From CAZOKO01 sp964580455 (GTDB lineage Bacteria; Desulfobacterota; WTBG01): a stretch of DNA of 37,396 bases. Both the position numbers and the translations under genes were made by a program. This document shows, in pieces, positions 23,824 through 33,426 of the stretch (positions are counted from its first letter, which is position 1; every line of letters begins with the position of its first letter). The notes beneath the pieces are model-generated. The model did not search any database and was not told the DNA's origin. It saw nothing but the letters and a program-made list of their open reading frames with translations. The stretch lies in the NCBI GenBank assembly GCA_964580455.1, contig CAZOKO010000013.1:1-37396 (forward strand), written 5' to 3'.

Positions 23824-25917
23824 TTGTCTGACCGCTTGAAACTTTCAGCCGATGAGCTGTTTCACAGTATTATTGATAAGCTTCGTTTAAATGAAAGCAC
23901 TGTTATCTTAATCATAGCATCCGTAGTGGGTATAATCGGGGGCTTTGGCGCTGTTGGATTTCGTTCTCTGATTGAATTTATCCAGACAGTTGCCATTGGG
24001 GGTCATAACAACATATTGGAAACAGTTACCGCTCTGCCCTGGTACAAGAAACTGATTATACCATCAATCGGCGGACTTATTGTAGGGCCTCTGGTGTATT
24101 TCCTTGGGAAAGAGACTAAGGGTCATGGAGTGCCGGAGGTAATGGAGGCTGTGGCCTTAAGTGGAGGCAAGATCAGGTCGCGCGTAATGTTTTTAAAGGC
24201 CTTCGTTTCTGCTGTTACCATTGGTACAGGTGGTTCGGTGGGACGTGAAGGCCCCATAGTGCAGATTGGTTCAAGTCTGGGGTCCACCTTTGGCCAGTGG
24301 CTTAAGGTAAGTCAGGAAAGGTTGAAAGTGCTTGTTGCCTGTGGTGCGGCAGCAGGTATAGCAGCAACCTTTAATGCACCGATTGCAGGGGTAATGTTTT
24401 CTGTAGAGATAATACTTGGCAACTATGCGATTACGACTCTTGTGCCTCTTATTATGTCTTCCGTAATGGCAACAATTGTAGGCAGATGGTATTTTGGAGA
24501 TATTCCTGCATTTGAAATTCCATACTACGTTCTTGAAAACGCATGGGAAATTGGGCCCTATATAATTTTAGGTCTTGTAACAGGAGCTGTGGCAGTTGGC
24601 TTTGTGAAGCTGTTATATTTTTTGGAAGACTTTGCTGATAAGATTCCTGTAAAAGGTTTTATTAAAACCCCTCTTATTCTCTTCCTTATCGGGCTAATGC
24701 TCTTGTATTTTCCCCATGTTTATGGTGTGGGCTACGATACGATCACTTCAGTACTTAAGGGCGAGATGGTGTGGTATATGCTGTTGCTTCTCATCCCAAT
24801 CAAAATGCTTGCAACGTCTATTACTCTTGCTGCCGGAGGATCAGGAGGCATCTTTGCACCATCGCTGTTTCTTGGTGCGGTGTTTGGCGGTTTATTTGGC
24901 ACCCTGATGAATTTACTTTTTCCGGATATTGCAATTTCGTCAGGTGCATATGCTGTGGTTGGAATGAGTGCAATGGTTGCAGGTACCACTCATGCACCCA
25001 TTACTGCATTTCTAGTGATCTTTGAGATGACAGGAAATTACAAGCTGATTCTTCCCCTTATGTTATGTTCCATTCTGGCTTCATTTGTTGCTTCAGTGAT
25101 AAAGAAAGATTCTATATACACGATGAAGCTTACCCGCAGGGGTGTGGATCTTTCAAAGGGTATGGAAGTGTCCATTATGCAGACAACAAAGGTCAGAGAT
25201 GTAATGAACCGTTATATGGTAATGCTTAATGAAAGCATGGGTTTTAATGATCTTCTTCAAAAGGTTATCAATTCGAATGAAGCATACTATTATGTAGTAA
25301 ATGATGAAGGAAAATACCAGGGCTCATTTAACGTGCACGATGTGAAGGAAGTGTTGAATGAGCAGTCGCTGGCGGGACTGGTAGTGGCAAAGGATCTTGT
25401 GCCGATTTCTTTAAGTCCTTCAATCGAGATGGATGCTACCCTTGCCCAGTGTATGAGGAAATTCAGCATTTATGAGATGGAAGAACTTCCTGTGATTGAT
25501 AATGAAAATTCAAACAATCTGATCGGGAAGATAGGCAGACGGGATATCATGAATGTTTACAACCGTGAAATTCTGCGCCAGGGATCACTCGGGTTAAAAT
25601 TCATACAGGGCAAGCTTTCTGAAAAGTTTTCCACTCAGAGCTTCGTTGACCTGCCTGATGGGTGTGAAATAAACGTTATCCCGGTAACTGCGTCAATGCA
25701 GGGTCACACCTTGCAGGACCTTGATGTTCGCCACAGCTACGAGGTGACAGTTGTCGCCATTAATCGAAGCGGGGAGAGGGGAGAAAGAGAAGTAATAATC
25801 CCAGCCCCTGAAGAAATTCTTAAAAGAGGAGATATGCTTGTAGTCATAGGAAAAGGCGATGCTCTGAAACACCTTGAAGAAGTATTTCACAGTGAAGGGG
25901 ATATTGCTGGAAAATAA
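23824..25917 (+). CDS. ClC-family chloride channel/transporter with CBS pair and RCK_C domain
   Basis: 697 aa. The membrane domain (about 1-425) has the ClC anion-site motifs: GHGVPEV (101-106), GTGGSVGREGP with gating Glu142, GGSGGIFAPSLF, and MTGNYKLILP with the central Tyr. The position of the proton-transfer glutamate of E. coli CLC-ec1 appears to be Ile196 (FSVEII), as in channel-type members, so it may be a channel, not an H+ exchanger. Two CBS domains follow (about 455-590; VRDVMNRYM, ELPVIDNEN). A C-terminal TrkA_C/RCK_C domain (about 615-690) suggests ligand gating. The start is TTG 23824 with AAGGAG nine bases upstream. Confidence 0.93.
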   Translation: MSDRLKLSADELFHSIIDKLRLNESTVILIIASVVGIIGGFGAVGFRSLIEFIQTVAIGGHNNILETVTALPWYKKLIIPSIGGLIVGPLVYFLGKETKGHGVPEVMEAVALSGGKIRSRVMFLKAFVSAVTIGTGGSVGREGPIVQIGSSLGSTFGQWLKVSQERLKVLVACGAAAGIAATFNAPIAGVMFSVEIILGNYAITTLVPLIMSSVMATIVGRWYFGDIPAFEIPYYVLENAWEIGPYIILGLVTGAVAVGFVKLLYFLEDFADKIPVKGFIKTPLILFLIGLMLLYFPHVYGVGYDTITSVLKGEMVWYMLLLLIPIKMLATSITLAAGGSGGIFAPSLFLGAVFGGLFGTLMNLLFPDIAISSGAYAVVGMSAMVAGTTHAPITAFLVIFEMTGNYKLILPLMLCSILASFVASVIKKDSIYTMKLTRRGVDLSKGMEVSIMQTTKVRDVMNRYMVMLNESMGFNDLLQKVINSNEAYYYVVNDEGKYQGSFNVHDVKEVLNEQSLAGLVVAKDLVPISLSPSIEMDATLAQCMRKFSIYEMEELPVIDNENSNNLIGKIGRRDIMNVYNREILRQGSLGLKFIQGKLSEKFSTQSFVDLPDGCEINVIPVTASMQGHTLQDLDVRHSYEVTVVAINRSGERGEREVIIPAPEEILKRGDMLVVIGKGDALKHLEEVFHSEGDIAGK

Positions 25918-26015
25918 ACAAAATTCACTCAACATCAAAACATTCAAATGATTAAGATTCAAGGCTTAAACTTCATAAAGAAACACATAGCAATAATAAT
26001 TTTTCTTGTATTATA

Positions 26016-26831
26016 TTAAAGTCCCTCGTCACCAGATCTCCCTTTCAGCTTAACCTCCCGACAGAATCCATAGCGGGAAGGCTTGCGTATGAAGCCTACA
26101 AGATGCCGTGCTTCATCGCTGTCTACTTCATCTTCAATCTTTTTAAGTCTCTCCTCCAATCTAAGTTTTGACCTGAAAAGAATTTTATATGCGTGATTTA
26201 ACTTAGATATCTCTTCCCTGCTCATTCCACATCGTTTCAACCCTACAATATTGAGTCCATAAGCCTCAGCATCATAACCAACAGCCCGTATGAATGGTGG
26301 TATGTTGGTATTTACGCGCGTATTTCCTCCCACAATGGCATGCTTTCCAACCCTGGCAAACTGCTGGATAACAACCCCGCCAGAGATAAAACCATAGTCT
26401 TCTACCTCAACATGTCCGGAGAGAAGTGCACAATTACAAACAACCACATGGTTTCCTATAACACAATTATGCGCTACGTGTGACTGGGCCATTAGAAAAT
26501 TATGATTTCCGATTATGGTAGTTGACCCGGGTTCGGTACCTCTGTGAATAGTTGCGTATTCACGAATAGTATTGTTATCTCCAATCCGCACATAGCTTAC
26601 AGCATTTTTATCAAAGACCAGATCTTGAGGATCTTCTCCGATTATTGCACCGGGGTGAATATCATTTTGCTTTCCTATGACTGTTCCCTTTTTAATTACA
26701 CAATGGGCATCAATCCGCGTCCCGGCACCAATTGTTACATCATCTTCTATAATCACCCATGGGCCAATTGTAACATCATCTTCAATGACTGCCTTTTCAC
26801 TAATTTTTGCCGAAGGATCGATGTTCTTCAC
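26016..26831 (-). CDS. lpxA: Acyl-ACP--UDP-N-acetylglucosamine O-acyltransferase
   Basis: First enzyme of lipid A synthesis, or a close LpxA-type acyltransferase. It has hexapeptide repeats (VIEDDVTIG, VIKKGTVIG, VRIGDNNTI) and the catalytic histidine region FLMAQSHVAHNC (His118 and His121, matching His122/His125 of E. coli). A C-terminal helical domain contains EISKLNHAYKILFRSKL. 271 aa is normal. The start is GTG 26831 with AGGTAAA upstream, nine bases after the stop of the hypothetical gene before it, so the two are probably one operon. It stands apart from lpxD and fabZ. It indicates a Gram-negative envelope. The N-terminus carries a near-duplicate IEDDVTIG pair. Confidence 0.9.
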   Translation of the reverse strand: MKNIDPSAKISEKAVIEDDVTIGPWVIIEDDVTIGAGTRIDAHCVIKKGTVIGKQNDIHPGAIIGEDPQDLVFDKNAVSYVRIGDNNTIREYATIHRGTEPGSTTIIGNHNFLMAQSHVAHNCVIGNHVVVCNCALLSGHVEVEDYGFISGGVVIQQFARVGKHAIVGGNTRVNTNIPPFIRAVGYDAEAYGLNIVGLKRCGMSREEISKLNHAYKILFRSKLRLEERLKKIEDEVDSDEARHLVGFIRKPSRYGFCREVKLKGRSGDEGL

Positions 26832-26840
26832 CTGTTTTAC

Positions 26841-27491
26841 CTATAATTCCATCTCAATTTTCTTAACAAGCTGATCTATTTCTCCCAGAACTTTTTTAGA
26901 CAGCCTGCCAGAATGTTCTATCTCCCCCTTGAGATTCCTTAAGGTAGTTAAGAAACGTTTGACAGTGGCAGTATGCCTTATTTTTTTCTCCTCCTCGGGA
27001 TCGAATTCTGCATAAGACTCAAGTATACTCCGCAGCTTGCTCCTAACCTCTTTGGGTTCCTCTCCCCTGTCTAATACACTATATCTGAGAGTTTTATAGT
27101 CATCCTCATGCAAACCTTTTTTGTCTTTTGCAAGCCTCAATATATCTACAGAGTCATAGCTCGGCAGTTCAACTACCTTGCCAGAATCAACCAATTTATT
27201 CTTTAGAAATACCGGCTCTTCTCTTTCAAGAAAATAATATGATCTTAAAAGTTTTAAGGCAGTTGAGTTTTTAATAGCTATTTCCTTAGAACAATAGCTC
27301 TCAAAGCTCATATACCCCCAGCTCTTATAATGCTTTTCTCTCCATACAGTCTGAAGGTACTGACCCAGTTCAATCCACGAACTCTTGAAGCGTCGAGCCG
27401 ACTGAAGCGTCTGGTAGCGAAGCGAATTCTTATCCATATCTTCCATTTTGTGCTCAATTTCAGATATGGACTTTGTCTTTGGAATACTCAT
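26841..27491 (-). CDS. Hypothetical helical protein upstream of lpxA
   Basis: About 216 aa, not recognised. It is highly charged and helical, with no membrane segment. WIELGQYLQTVWREKHYKSWGYMSFESYCSKEIAIKNSTALKLLRSYYFLE (described, about 38-90) looks like a helix-turn-helix-type region seen in some phage or plasmid proteins that start IELG..L..V.....Y..WGY.SFE.Y. The C-terminus (VKRFLTTLRNLKGEIEH...LVKKIEMEL) may form a coiled coil. ATG 27491 is preferred: GGGGAG lies ten bases upstream, while it almost touches ATG 27500. A 12-bp perfect palindrome CTCCCCGGGGAG holds this ribosome site. It is translationally close to lpxA. Confidence 0.6.
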   Translation of the reverse strand: MSIPKTKSISEIEHKMEDMDKNSLRYQTLQSARRFKSSWIELGQYLQTVWREKHYKSWGYMSFESYCSKEIAIKNSTALKLLRSYYFLEREEPVFLKNKLVDSGKVVELPSYDSVDILRLAKDKKGLHEDDYKTLRYSVLDRGEEPKEVRSKLRSILESYAEFDPEEEKKIRHTATVKRFLTTLRNLKGEIEHSGRLSKKVLGEIDQLVKKIEMEL

Positions 27492-27606
27492 AGATCTCAT
27501 GCTCCCCGGGGAGAATATTATGTTTAGGATTTGAGGTTTTTCTATTGATAAAAAGAAAGGGAAGAAGAAAGTTGGGGTTTGAAATTAAATTTACAACTAT
27601 GATTTG

Positions 27607-28161
27607 TTACTTTTTTGCGTAAAAATCAATGTTGACTTCACCTTTTTCAAAACTGAAGTCACTCATTTTAATTCTAAGACCATTCGCATATTTTTCATCA
27701 ACAGAATAATCAAAGCGGATCTCCTTGGTGATCTCTTCCTTTGGATTAATTTTAGCGATATTGCATGGTTCGCTCACTTTTTGCCAATTCCAGCATTTTA
27801 TCTGCTCAACGGGAAGATTTGTGTTGATATCCACAAGCACAATGTTCTGATTAAACAATGTCACCTTTTCTTCCAAAGGATTAGTTGCACGGTACAGCAA
27901 CCTGTAGAAATAAACTCCACTTTCTTCAACCCTGGCTATTTTAAAATGAATCTTAAACCCGTTGTCCCATTTATGCTCATACCACCCCTTACTTTTCTTT
28001 TCACGACGAGTTGGCTTTTCAGGGTTATCATAGTGGTAATATTCTATAACATAAGGTGGGATTTTAATGTTTTTAGAATGTTTAAGTGCATTACAACAAC
28101 CGGTCGTAAAAAATAACAAGACTAGAGTGCTTATTAATGCAGCTCTGTTCATTTTCTTCAC
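27607..28161 (-). CDS. Putative lipoprotein, YcfL-like
   Basis: 184 aa. An N-terminal MKKMNRAALISTLVLLFFTTGCC is a signal peptide with a lipobox-like end; Cys22 would be lipidated, though Thr at -3 is not ideal. The rest is a soluble beta-rich domain with conserved-looking NIVLVDINTNLPVEQ and WNWQKVSEPCNIAKINPKEEI. It reminds me of DUF1425/YcfL-type lipoproteins, but this is uncertain. It is 15 bp downstream of the thiolase on the same strand, so probably cotranscribed, though no functional link is evident. Confidence 0.65.
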   Translation of the reverse strand: MKKMNRAALISTLVLLFFTTGCCNALKHSKNIKIPPYVIEYYHYDNPEKPTRREKKSKGWYEHKWDNGFKIHFKIARVEESGVYFYRLLYRATNPLEEKVTLFNQNIVLVDINTNLPVEQIKCWNWQKVSEPCNIAKINPKEEITKEIRFDYSVDEKYANGLRIKMSDFSFEKGEVNIDFYAKK

Positions 28162-28176
28162 CCCATTATTATCATC

Positions 28177-29466
28177 TTACCGCTCAACGATCATTGCCAT
28201 ACCCTGGCCACCACCGATGCACATAGTTACCAGTCCATACTTATAATTCTTTCTTTTCATCTCATGGGTAATAGTTACCAGGAGTCTGGCACCTGTACAG
28301 CCAATAGGATGTCCAAGGGAAATCCCGCTGCCAAGAGGATTGGTATTATCCATGCTCAAATCCAGCTCTCTTATACAGGCAATAGCCTGAGAGGCAAAGG
28401 CTTCATTTAGTTCTATAACGTCCATATCTTTTATAGTAAGATTAGCCTTGTCTAAAGCCTTCTTTACCGCTGGAATAGGTCCTAAACCCATATATGCGGG
28501 ATCAATAGCACCTGATGCATAAGACTTAACGGTTACTAATGGCTCAAGATTTAGTTGTTCTGCTTTCTCTTTAGACATAATCAAAACAGCAGCCGCAGCA
28601 TCATTGATTCCAGATGCATTACCCGCTGTTACTGTACCGTCTTTTTTGAAAACCGACTTCAGCCGAGCCATTTTTTCTAAACTGGTATCCATTGGACGTT
28701 CATCAGTATCAAATATAATGGGATCACCTTTTCTTTGAGGAATAACTACGGGAACAATCTCTTCCTTAAATGTCCCATCTTTTATAGCCGCCCTTGCACG
28801 CTGATGACTCATAAGACCTATCTCATCCTGTTCCTTTCTGTCTATGCCATACATCTCTGCAATATTCTCTGCAGTAAGACCCATATGGTACCCATAAAAT
28901 ATCTCCCACAATCCATCCAGCACCATCATATCATTCAACTCACCCTTCGAACTCACATCCATTCTGTATCCCCAACGCGCTTTGGGAAGTATGTAAGGGG
29001 CATTACTCATACTCTCCATCCCCCCGGCAATAATCACATTAGCATCACCAAGCTGAATTGCCTGAACTCCCTGTACAACTGCCTTCAAACCAGATGCGCA
29101 AATCTTATTTACTGTAAAAGCATTTGTCTCTTTAGGAAGTCCAGAGTGAATCGTTGCCTGCCGAGCGGTATTTTGCCCCTGACCGCCCTGGAGAACGTTT
29201 CCCATAATAACCTCATCAATCTGAATCTCCTGAAAAGAATCATCCCAATCATATCCCTTCTTTTCCAGTTCAATCAATCCAGTGCCTTTCAACTTCTCCG
29301 GCGCATAACTTAAGAGTTTTTCCGAGGATACAGGTTTTAAATTCGACTTCTTTAACAGCTCCTTAATAACAAGAGAACCTAACGGAACTACTGGAACAGA
29401 CTTAAGAGACCCTCCGAATGTACCTATAGCCGTCCTTACTCCACTTACTACAACTACTTCTCTCAT
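28177..29466 (-). CDS. Acetyl-CoA acetyltransferase (thiolase) with N-terminal insertion
   Basis: Condenses or cleaves acyl-CoAs (acetoacetyl-CoA thiolase class). The catalytic set is complete: nucleophile Cys123 (NKICASGLKAV), His386 (GHPIGCTG) and Cys416 (CIGGGQG). At 429 aa it is about 35 residues longer than a standard 390-aa thiolase; the extra part lies around residues 43-80 (KPVSSEKLLSYAPEKLKGTG and on). The ATG has AAAAGGAGGA upstream. It is divergent from glcDF and followed by the lipoprotein gene. No other beta-oxidation or butyrate genes are in the window, so the pathway is open. Confidence 0.9.
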   Translation of the reverse strand: MREVVVVSGVRTAIGTFGGSLKSVPVVPLGSLVIKELLKKSNLKPVSSEKLLSYAPEKLKGTGLIELEKKGYDWDDSFQEIQIDEVIMGNVLQGGQGQNTARQATIHSGLPKETNAFTVNKICASGLKAVVQGVQAIQLGDANVIIAGGMESMSNAPYILPKARWGYRMDVSSKGELNDMMVLDGLWEIFYGYHMGLTAENIAEMYGIDRKEQDEIGLMSHQRARAAIKDGTFKEEIVPVVIPQRKGDPIIFDTDERPMDTSLEKMARLKSVFKKDGTVTAGNASGINDAAAAVLIMSKEKAEQLNLEPLVTVKSYASGAIDPAYMGLGPIPAVKKALDKANLTIKDMDVIELNEAFASQAIACIRELDLSMDNTNPLGSGISLGHPIGCTGARLLVTITHEMKRKNYKYGLVTMCIGGGQGMAMIVER

Positions 29467-29695
29467 GCTAAATCCTCCTTTTCTACCGTTGAATCATTTC
29501 TCATCTCGATACTTAAACAACAGATTTAAATATCAGCTTTCACTGCAAACTAACTAGCATCATGGTTAAATATTAAATTTTTCCACCAAAGTCAAGGAAA
29601 ATAAAAAAATGGGTTGGCACGCATCCTTGACAGATACACAACAAAAAGGTAAATTAGGAATGAAGAAACTCTACAGTTTTTTAAAAGGTCAAACT

Positions 29696-31075
29696 ATGCA
29701 AAAAATTGCTTTAAATGAAATAGCCTCAATTGTGGGAAAAGATAATCTTCTCACAGCCAAAGAAGAGCTAATGTGCTTCTCCTATGATGCTACTAACCAA
29801 AAATTTCTGCCAGAAGCAGTGGTTTTCCCTCTCAATTCTCAACACATTTCTAAGATTATACATCTTGCTAACAGGTATCTGTTTCCTGTTATCCCCCGCG
29901 GAGCAGGGTCTGGATTCGTCGGAGGTTCACTCCCGGTAGAAGGTGGACTTGTGCTCGTCTTGACCAGGATGAATCGAATAATAAAAATTGAACCAGAAAA
30001 CCTCACCGCAGTAGTTGAACCGGGTGTAGTTACAGAAGAATTCCAACAGAAGGTTGAATCGTTTGGCCTGTTTTACCCGCCGGATCCGGCAAGCCTGAAA
30101 ATTTCAACCATGGGAGGGAACGTAGCAGTCTGCTCAGGTGGACCCCGTTGCCTGAAATATGGTGTAACCAAAAACTATGTGCTAGGACTTGAAGTAGTAT
30201 TACCAACAGGAGAAATTATTAAGACAGGGGTTCAAACACTCAAAGGTGTTGCTGGATATGATCTCACAAGTTTATTCGTGGGTTCTGAAGGAACGCTGGG
30301 CATTATCACCAGAATTATTGTTAAGCTTCTTCCACTGCCAGAAGACAAAAAAACCCTGCTTGCTGTCTTTCCTCACCTTGACGATGCCACACTGACTGTC
30401 TCTTCCATTATCCAGGCACGAATTATTCCAGCCACTCTTGAATTTATTGACCAGGCTTCAATCCGCTGTGTTGAAGATCACCTGAATATGGGACTTCCCA
30501 CTCAGGCAGAGGCATTTTTGCTCATTGAAGTAGATGGCGACACAGATACAGTTGCCAGGCAAATTGAACTAATAAAGGAGATCTGTTTAAAAAATGGGGC
30601 CAGCGAGGCAAAGATCGCCCACAACCAACAAGAGGAAGAACAGCTATGGAAAGCCAGACGTTCCATATCACCAGCTCTTTTAAAGCTCAATCCCCACAAG
30701 GTCAATGAGGACATCAACGTTCCTGTCAGCCAAATACCTGAAATCATCAGACGCATTAACAGGATCGCTCAAAAATATCGGCTTATTAATGTGAGTTTTG
30801 GTCATGCAGGAGATGGAAATATCCACACTAACTTTATGATCAATAAAGACAACCCAGATGAGGTAAAACGGGTAAAGCAAGCTGTTAAAGAAACCTTCCA
30901 GGCTACTCTGGAACTCGGAGGCACCATTTCTGGAGAGCACGGGATAGGAATAGCCAAGGCCCCTTATCTGGAAATGGAGATAGGAAAGATAAATCTCTCG
31001 TTTATGGAACGGCTAAAAAAACTGTTTGACCCCAACCATATCTTGAATCCCGGGAAACTATCCTTAAAGCAATGA
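29696..31075 (+). CDS. glcD: FAD-linked oxidase, GlcD-type (glycolate/lactate dehydrogenase subunit)
   Basis: 459 aa with the VAO/PCMH FAD-binding fold: PRGAGSGFVGGSLPVEGGLV, VEPGVVTEEF, GGNVAVCSGGPRCLKYGVT and a C-terminal FAD-oxidase domain with GHAGDGNIHTNF and SGEHGIGIAK. It oxidises a 2-hydroxy acid such as glycolate or D-lactate and passes electrons to the Fe-S partner encoded next. Start 29696 is preferred (AAAAGG seven bases upstream; product MQKIALNEIASIVG fits family length); in-frame starts at 29660 and 29609 would add up to 29 residues. Its stop overlaps the glcF start (ATGA), implying translational coupling. Confidence 0.88.
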   Translation: MQKIALNEIASIVGKDNLLTAKEELMCFSYDATNQKFLPEAVVFPLNSQHISKIIHLANRYLFPVIPRGAGSGFVGGSLPVEGGLVLVLTRMNRIIKIEPENLTAVVEPGVVTEEFQQKVESFGLFYPPDPASLKISTMGGNVAVCSGGPRCLKYGVTKNYVLGLEVVLPTGEIIKTGVQTLKGVAGYDLTSLFVGSEGTLGIITRIIVKLLPLPEDKKTLLAVFPHLDDATLTVSSIIQARIIPATLEFIDQASIRCVEDHLNMGLPTQAEAFLLIEVDGDTDTVARQIELIKEICLKNGASEAKIAHNQQEEEQLWKARRSISPALLKLNPHKVNEDINVPVSQIPEIIRRINRIAQKYRLINVSFGHAGDGNIHTNFMINKDNPDEVKRVKQAVKETFQATLELGGTISGEHGIGIAKAPYLEMEIGKINLSFMERLKKLFDPNHILNPGKLSLKQ

Positions 31076-32361
31076 ATAACCTCAAAGAACTGACTAAAAA
31101 CGCTTCTAAGTGTGCCAAGTGCGGGACCTGCCTGGCACATTGTCCCGTCTATGCTGAAACACTCTCAGAGCCCACAACTGCACGTGGCAAACTGAGTCTT
31201 CTTGAATCACTGGCTTCAGGCGACATAAAATTTACCAGGAAACTGAAAGACATCCTGTTTTCATGTCTGATTTGCAATACCTGTGGAGAAAATTGCCCCA
31301 ATGACGTTAAGGTTGGGGAAATTCTTCTTGAAGCAAGAAGAGAGTTAATAGACCATCGTGGGCTTCCCATTACCAAAAAAATTCTCTTCCGCCACCTGCT
31401 CAACTCACTCCATGCAATGCCCCTTTATTTGCGGGCTGGTTCTCTTATGCAGGGTCTTCTATTAAAAAATATTCCCAAAGAGAGCGGTCTTCACCTCCGC
31501 TTCTCCCTTCCTTTCTTAAATAAAAAGCGGTTAATCCCTGCTCTCGCCAGAAACTTTTTTTGCAATTCCTATTCTCCTGTAGCAAAGGCTAGCACCGAAA
31601 AAAAGCGTGTTGGCTACTTCGTTGGATGTGCAACTAACTATCTCTTTCCCCACACAGCTGAGACTGCATTGCGCATCCTTAACAAACATGGGGTGTCTGT
31701 ATTCATCCCTTCTGATCAAAAGTGCTGCGGGCTGATTGCATTGGGATCAGGAGACTGGCAGTCAACTCAAAAACTTGCCTTATCAAACATTGAAGCCTTC
31801 GAGCAACTCAATCTGGATACTATTGTAACAACATGTGCTTCCTGCACAGCAACCTTGAAAATTTTTTATCCCCAGATTTTCAAAAATGCTGATATTGAAA
31901 CTCAAGAAAAGGTTAAACATTTCAGCCATAAAATCATGGATATATCTCAATTTCTCATTCAGGAGCTAAAAATAGCCTCCGAACTAAAAAAACACACTCC
32001 CGCAAAAGGTAATCTCCCAAAGATCACCTACCATGATCCCTGCCACCTCAATCGCACTCTGGGTATAACACAGGAGCCGAGAGAAATATTAAAGTCCTTA
32101 TCCAATTTTACATTTGTAGAAATGAATGATGCATCCAGATGCTGTGGTATGGGTGGAACCTTTAACATTACTCACTATGATCTTTCACTGAACATCCTTA
32201 AACACAAACTGGATGCTCTGGAAGAATCAGGGATTGAAATGATAGCAACTGGATGCAGTGGTTGTATCCTTCAATTTATGGATGGAATTCATCAAAGAGG
32301 ATTGAATACTAAGGTAATACACGTTGTAGAAGCTCTTGAGATAGACGGGGAAATGAGGTAG
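31072..32361 (+). CDS. glcF: Fe-S oxidoreductase, GlcF-type
   Basis: 429 aa. Two 4Fe-4S motifs are present: CAKCGTCLAHCP (Cys14, 17, 20, 24) and CLICNTCGENCP (Cys65, 68, 71, 75). Two CCG domains follow, with KCCGLIALGSGD and RCCGMGGTFN. This is the electron-transfer partner of GlcD, feeding electrons from a 2-hydroxy acid to a quinone or other acceptor. It overlaps glcD by four bases (ATGA). The two-gene form lacking glcE is common in anaerobes, where GlcD is full length. Substrate cannot be told. Confidence 0.9.
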   Translation: MNNLKELTKNASKCAKCGTCLAHCPVYAETLSEPTTARGKLSLLESLASGDIKFTRKLKDILFSCLICNTCGENCPNDVKVGEILLEARRELIDHRGLPITKKILFRHLLNSLHAMPLYLRAGSLMQGLLLKNIPKESGLHLRFSLPFLNKKRLIPALARNFFCNSYSPVAKASTEKKRVGYFVGCATNYLFPHTAETALRILNKHGVSVFIPSDQKCCGLIALGSGDWQSTQKLALSNIEAFEQLNLDTIVTTCASCTATLKIFYPQIFKNADIETQEKVKHFSHKIMDISQFLIQELKIASELKKHTPAKGNLPKITYHDPCHLNRTLGITQEPREILKSLSNFTFVEMNDASRCCGMGGTFNITHYDLSLNILKHKLDALEESGIEMIATGCSGCILQFMDGIHQRGLNTKVIHVVEALEIDGEMR

Positions 32362-32455
32362 GAGATGGGAACGTCCCATGTGCTCGCCAAGCAAAAACGG
32401 CCGTATTCATGTAGATAAGATGATTGGTATTTAAACAGGTAAGAGAAAGTATCAA

Positions 32456-33172
32456 TTAAAAACCCTCAATTAAAAAGTTCATTTTAGTAGAGCCTACATC
32501 GATAAAATCATTATCTCTCAATTTACTTTTTTCACTAATGCTTTTTCCATTCAGTCGAGGTGAATTTATTCCATCGCCTCGAGAAACATAAAAACCATCT
32601 GACTTTTTATCAATTAAAAGGGCTGATTTTCCCACGAGAACCCCTTTTACCCTAATATCAGCTTTACTCCCTTTGCCTATAGTAGTCACTTTTTTATTAA
32701 GCTGTACCTCTTTAATTTCTCCACCGTCCGATATATAAGCAATAACTCCCTTCAGCTCATTTATCTCGTTCTCCTCTTTTTTTTTCTTCTCCAGGTTTTT
32801 AGTCAAAAGATCACGGTGCTTCTTTGTATCTAAAATGCATGTTCTCTCTGTAAACTGAGGATTGGGCATCCTTACACTGCTTTCATTTTCCTTTCGGAAG
32901 ATCAATGTATGTTTCCCAACCAAAATAATATCTCCCTCTTTCAGTTCACATCTATCAATTTTTCTCTTATTGACAAATGTGCCATTAGAACTATTAAGGT
33001 CTTGTAAAATAAATTCATCCCCTTTTCGTAACAGCCGAGTGTGACATCTCGAAACAGCCAGATTTTCAATTATGACATCATTATCCTTCTCCCTGCCAAT
33101 AGTAATAATCTCCTTTTCTATGGGGATTTCTTTAAGTCTAATACCATCAAATTCTAAAATAAATTTTGCCAT
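32456..33172 (-). CDS. FHA-domain protein (one canonical and one degenerate FHA domain)
   Basis: 238 aa, cytoplasmic. The N-terminal FHA domain (about 1-95) is canonical for phosphothreonine binding: IGREKDNDV (Gly26, Arg27), SRCHTRL (Ser41, His44) and NSSNGTFVN (Asn63, Gly64). A charged linker with a short coiled coil (LTKNLEKKKKEENEINELKG) leads to a second FHA-like domain (about 142-238) with TIGKGSKADIRV and a degenerate SALLIDKKSDGFYV, which lacks the canonical Ser-His pair. It is monocistronic. No Ser/Thr kinase gene is in the window, so its partner is unknown. Confidence 0.85.
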   Translation of the reverse strand: MAKFILEFDGIRLKEIPIEKEIITIGREKDNDVIIENLAVSRCHTRLLRKGDEFILQDLNSSNGTFVNKRKIDRCELKEGDIILVGKHTLIFRKENESSVRMPNPQFTERTCILDTKKHRDLLTKNLEKKKKEENEINELKGVIAYISDGGEIKEVQLNKKVTTIGKGSKADIRVKGVLVGKSALLIDKKSDGFYVSRGDGINSPRLNGKSISEKSKLRDNDFIDVGSTKMNFLIEGF

Positions 33173-33426
33173 TTTTTCACCTCAAGCCAAAAAGGTTTAA
33201 ATAATTCAATTTCCTTACCGTATCATCAGAAAGTACATTTTCAAGCACCATCCTTTCCAAAGACAAACCAAAATTAATCTTGACGATGAAATACTAATTA
33301 ATATAAATTAATAGCATTTATATCGGAACATTTCCAAAAAAGATTAACAGTGAATTAACTATTCACCACAGAGATCGCAGAGTACGATGAGAAGACCTTT
33401 GCGGCAATAAATATAGTGACTAAATA
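33173..33426. other. Spacer between the FHA and PflX-like genes
   Basis: 254 bp of AT-rich DNA. It contains a dispersed word ttcaccacagagatcgcaga at 33362, related to one at 12231. No gene or clear promoter pair could be assigned. Confidence 0.35.

Noticed and set aside
27604..28116. 170-codon plus-strand frame opposite the lipoprotein gene
   Set aside because: Fully antisense to a gene with a clear signal peptide and ribosome context; no family resemblance.
28735..29313. 192-codon plus-strand frame opposite the thiolase
   Set aside because: Antisense to a thiolase with complete catalytic residues.
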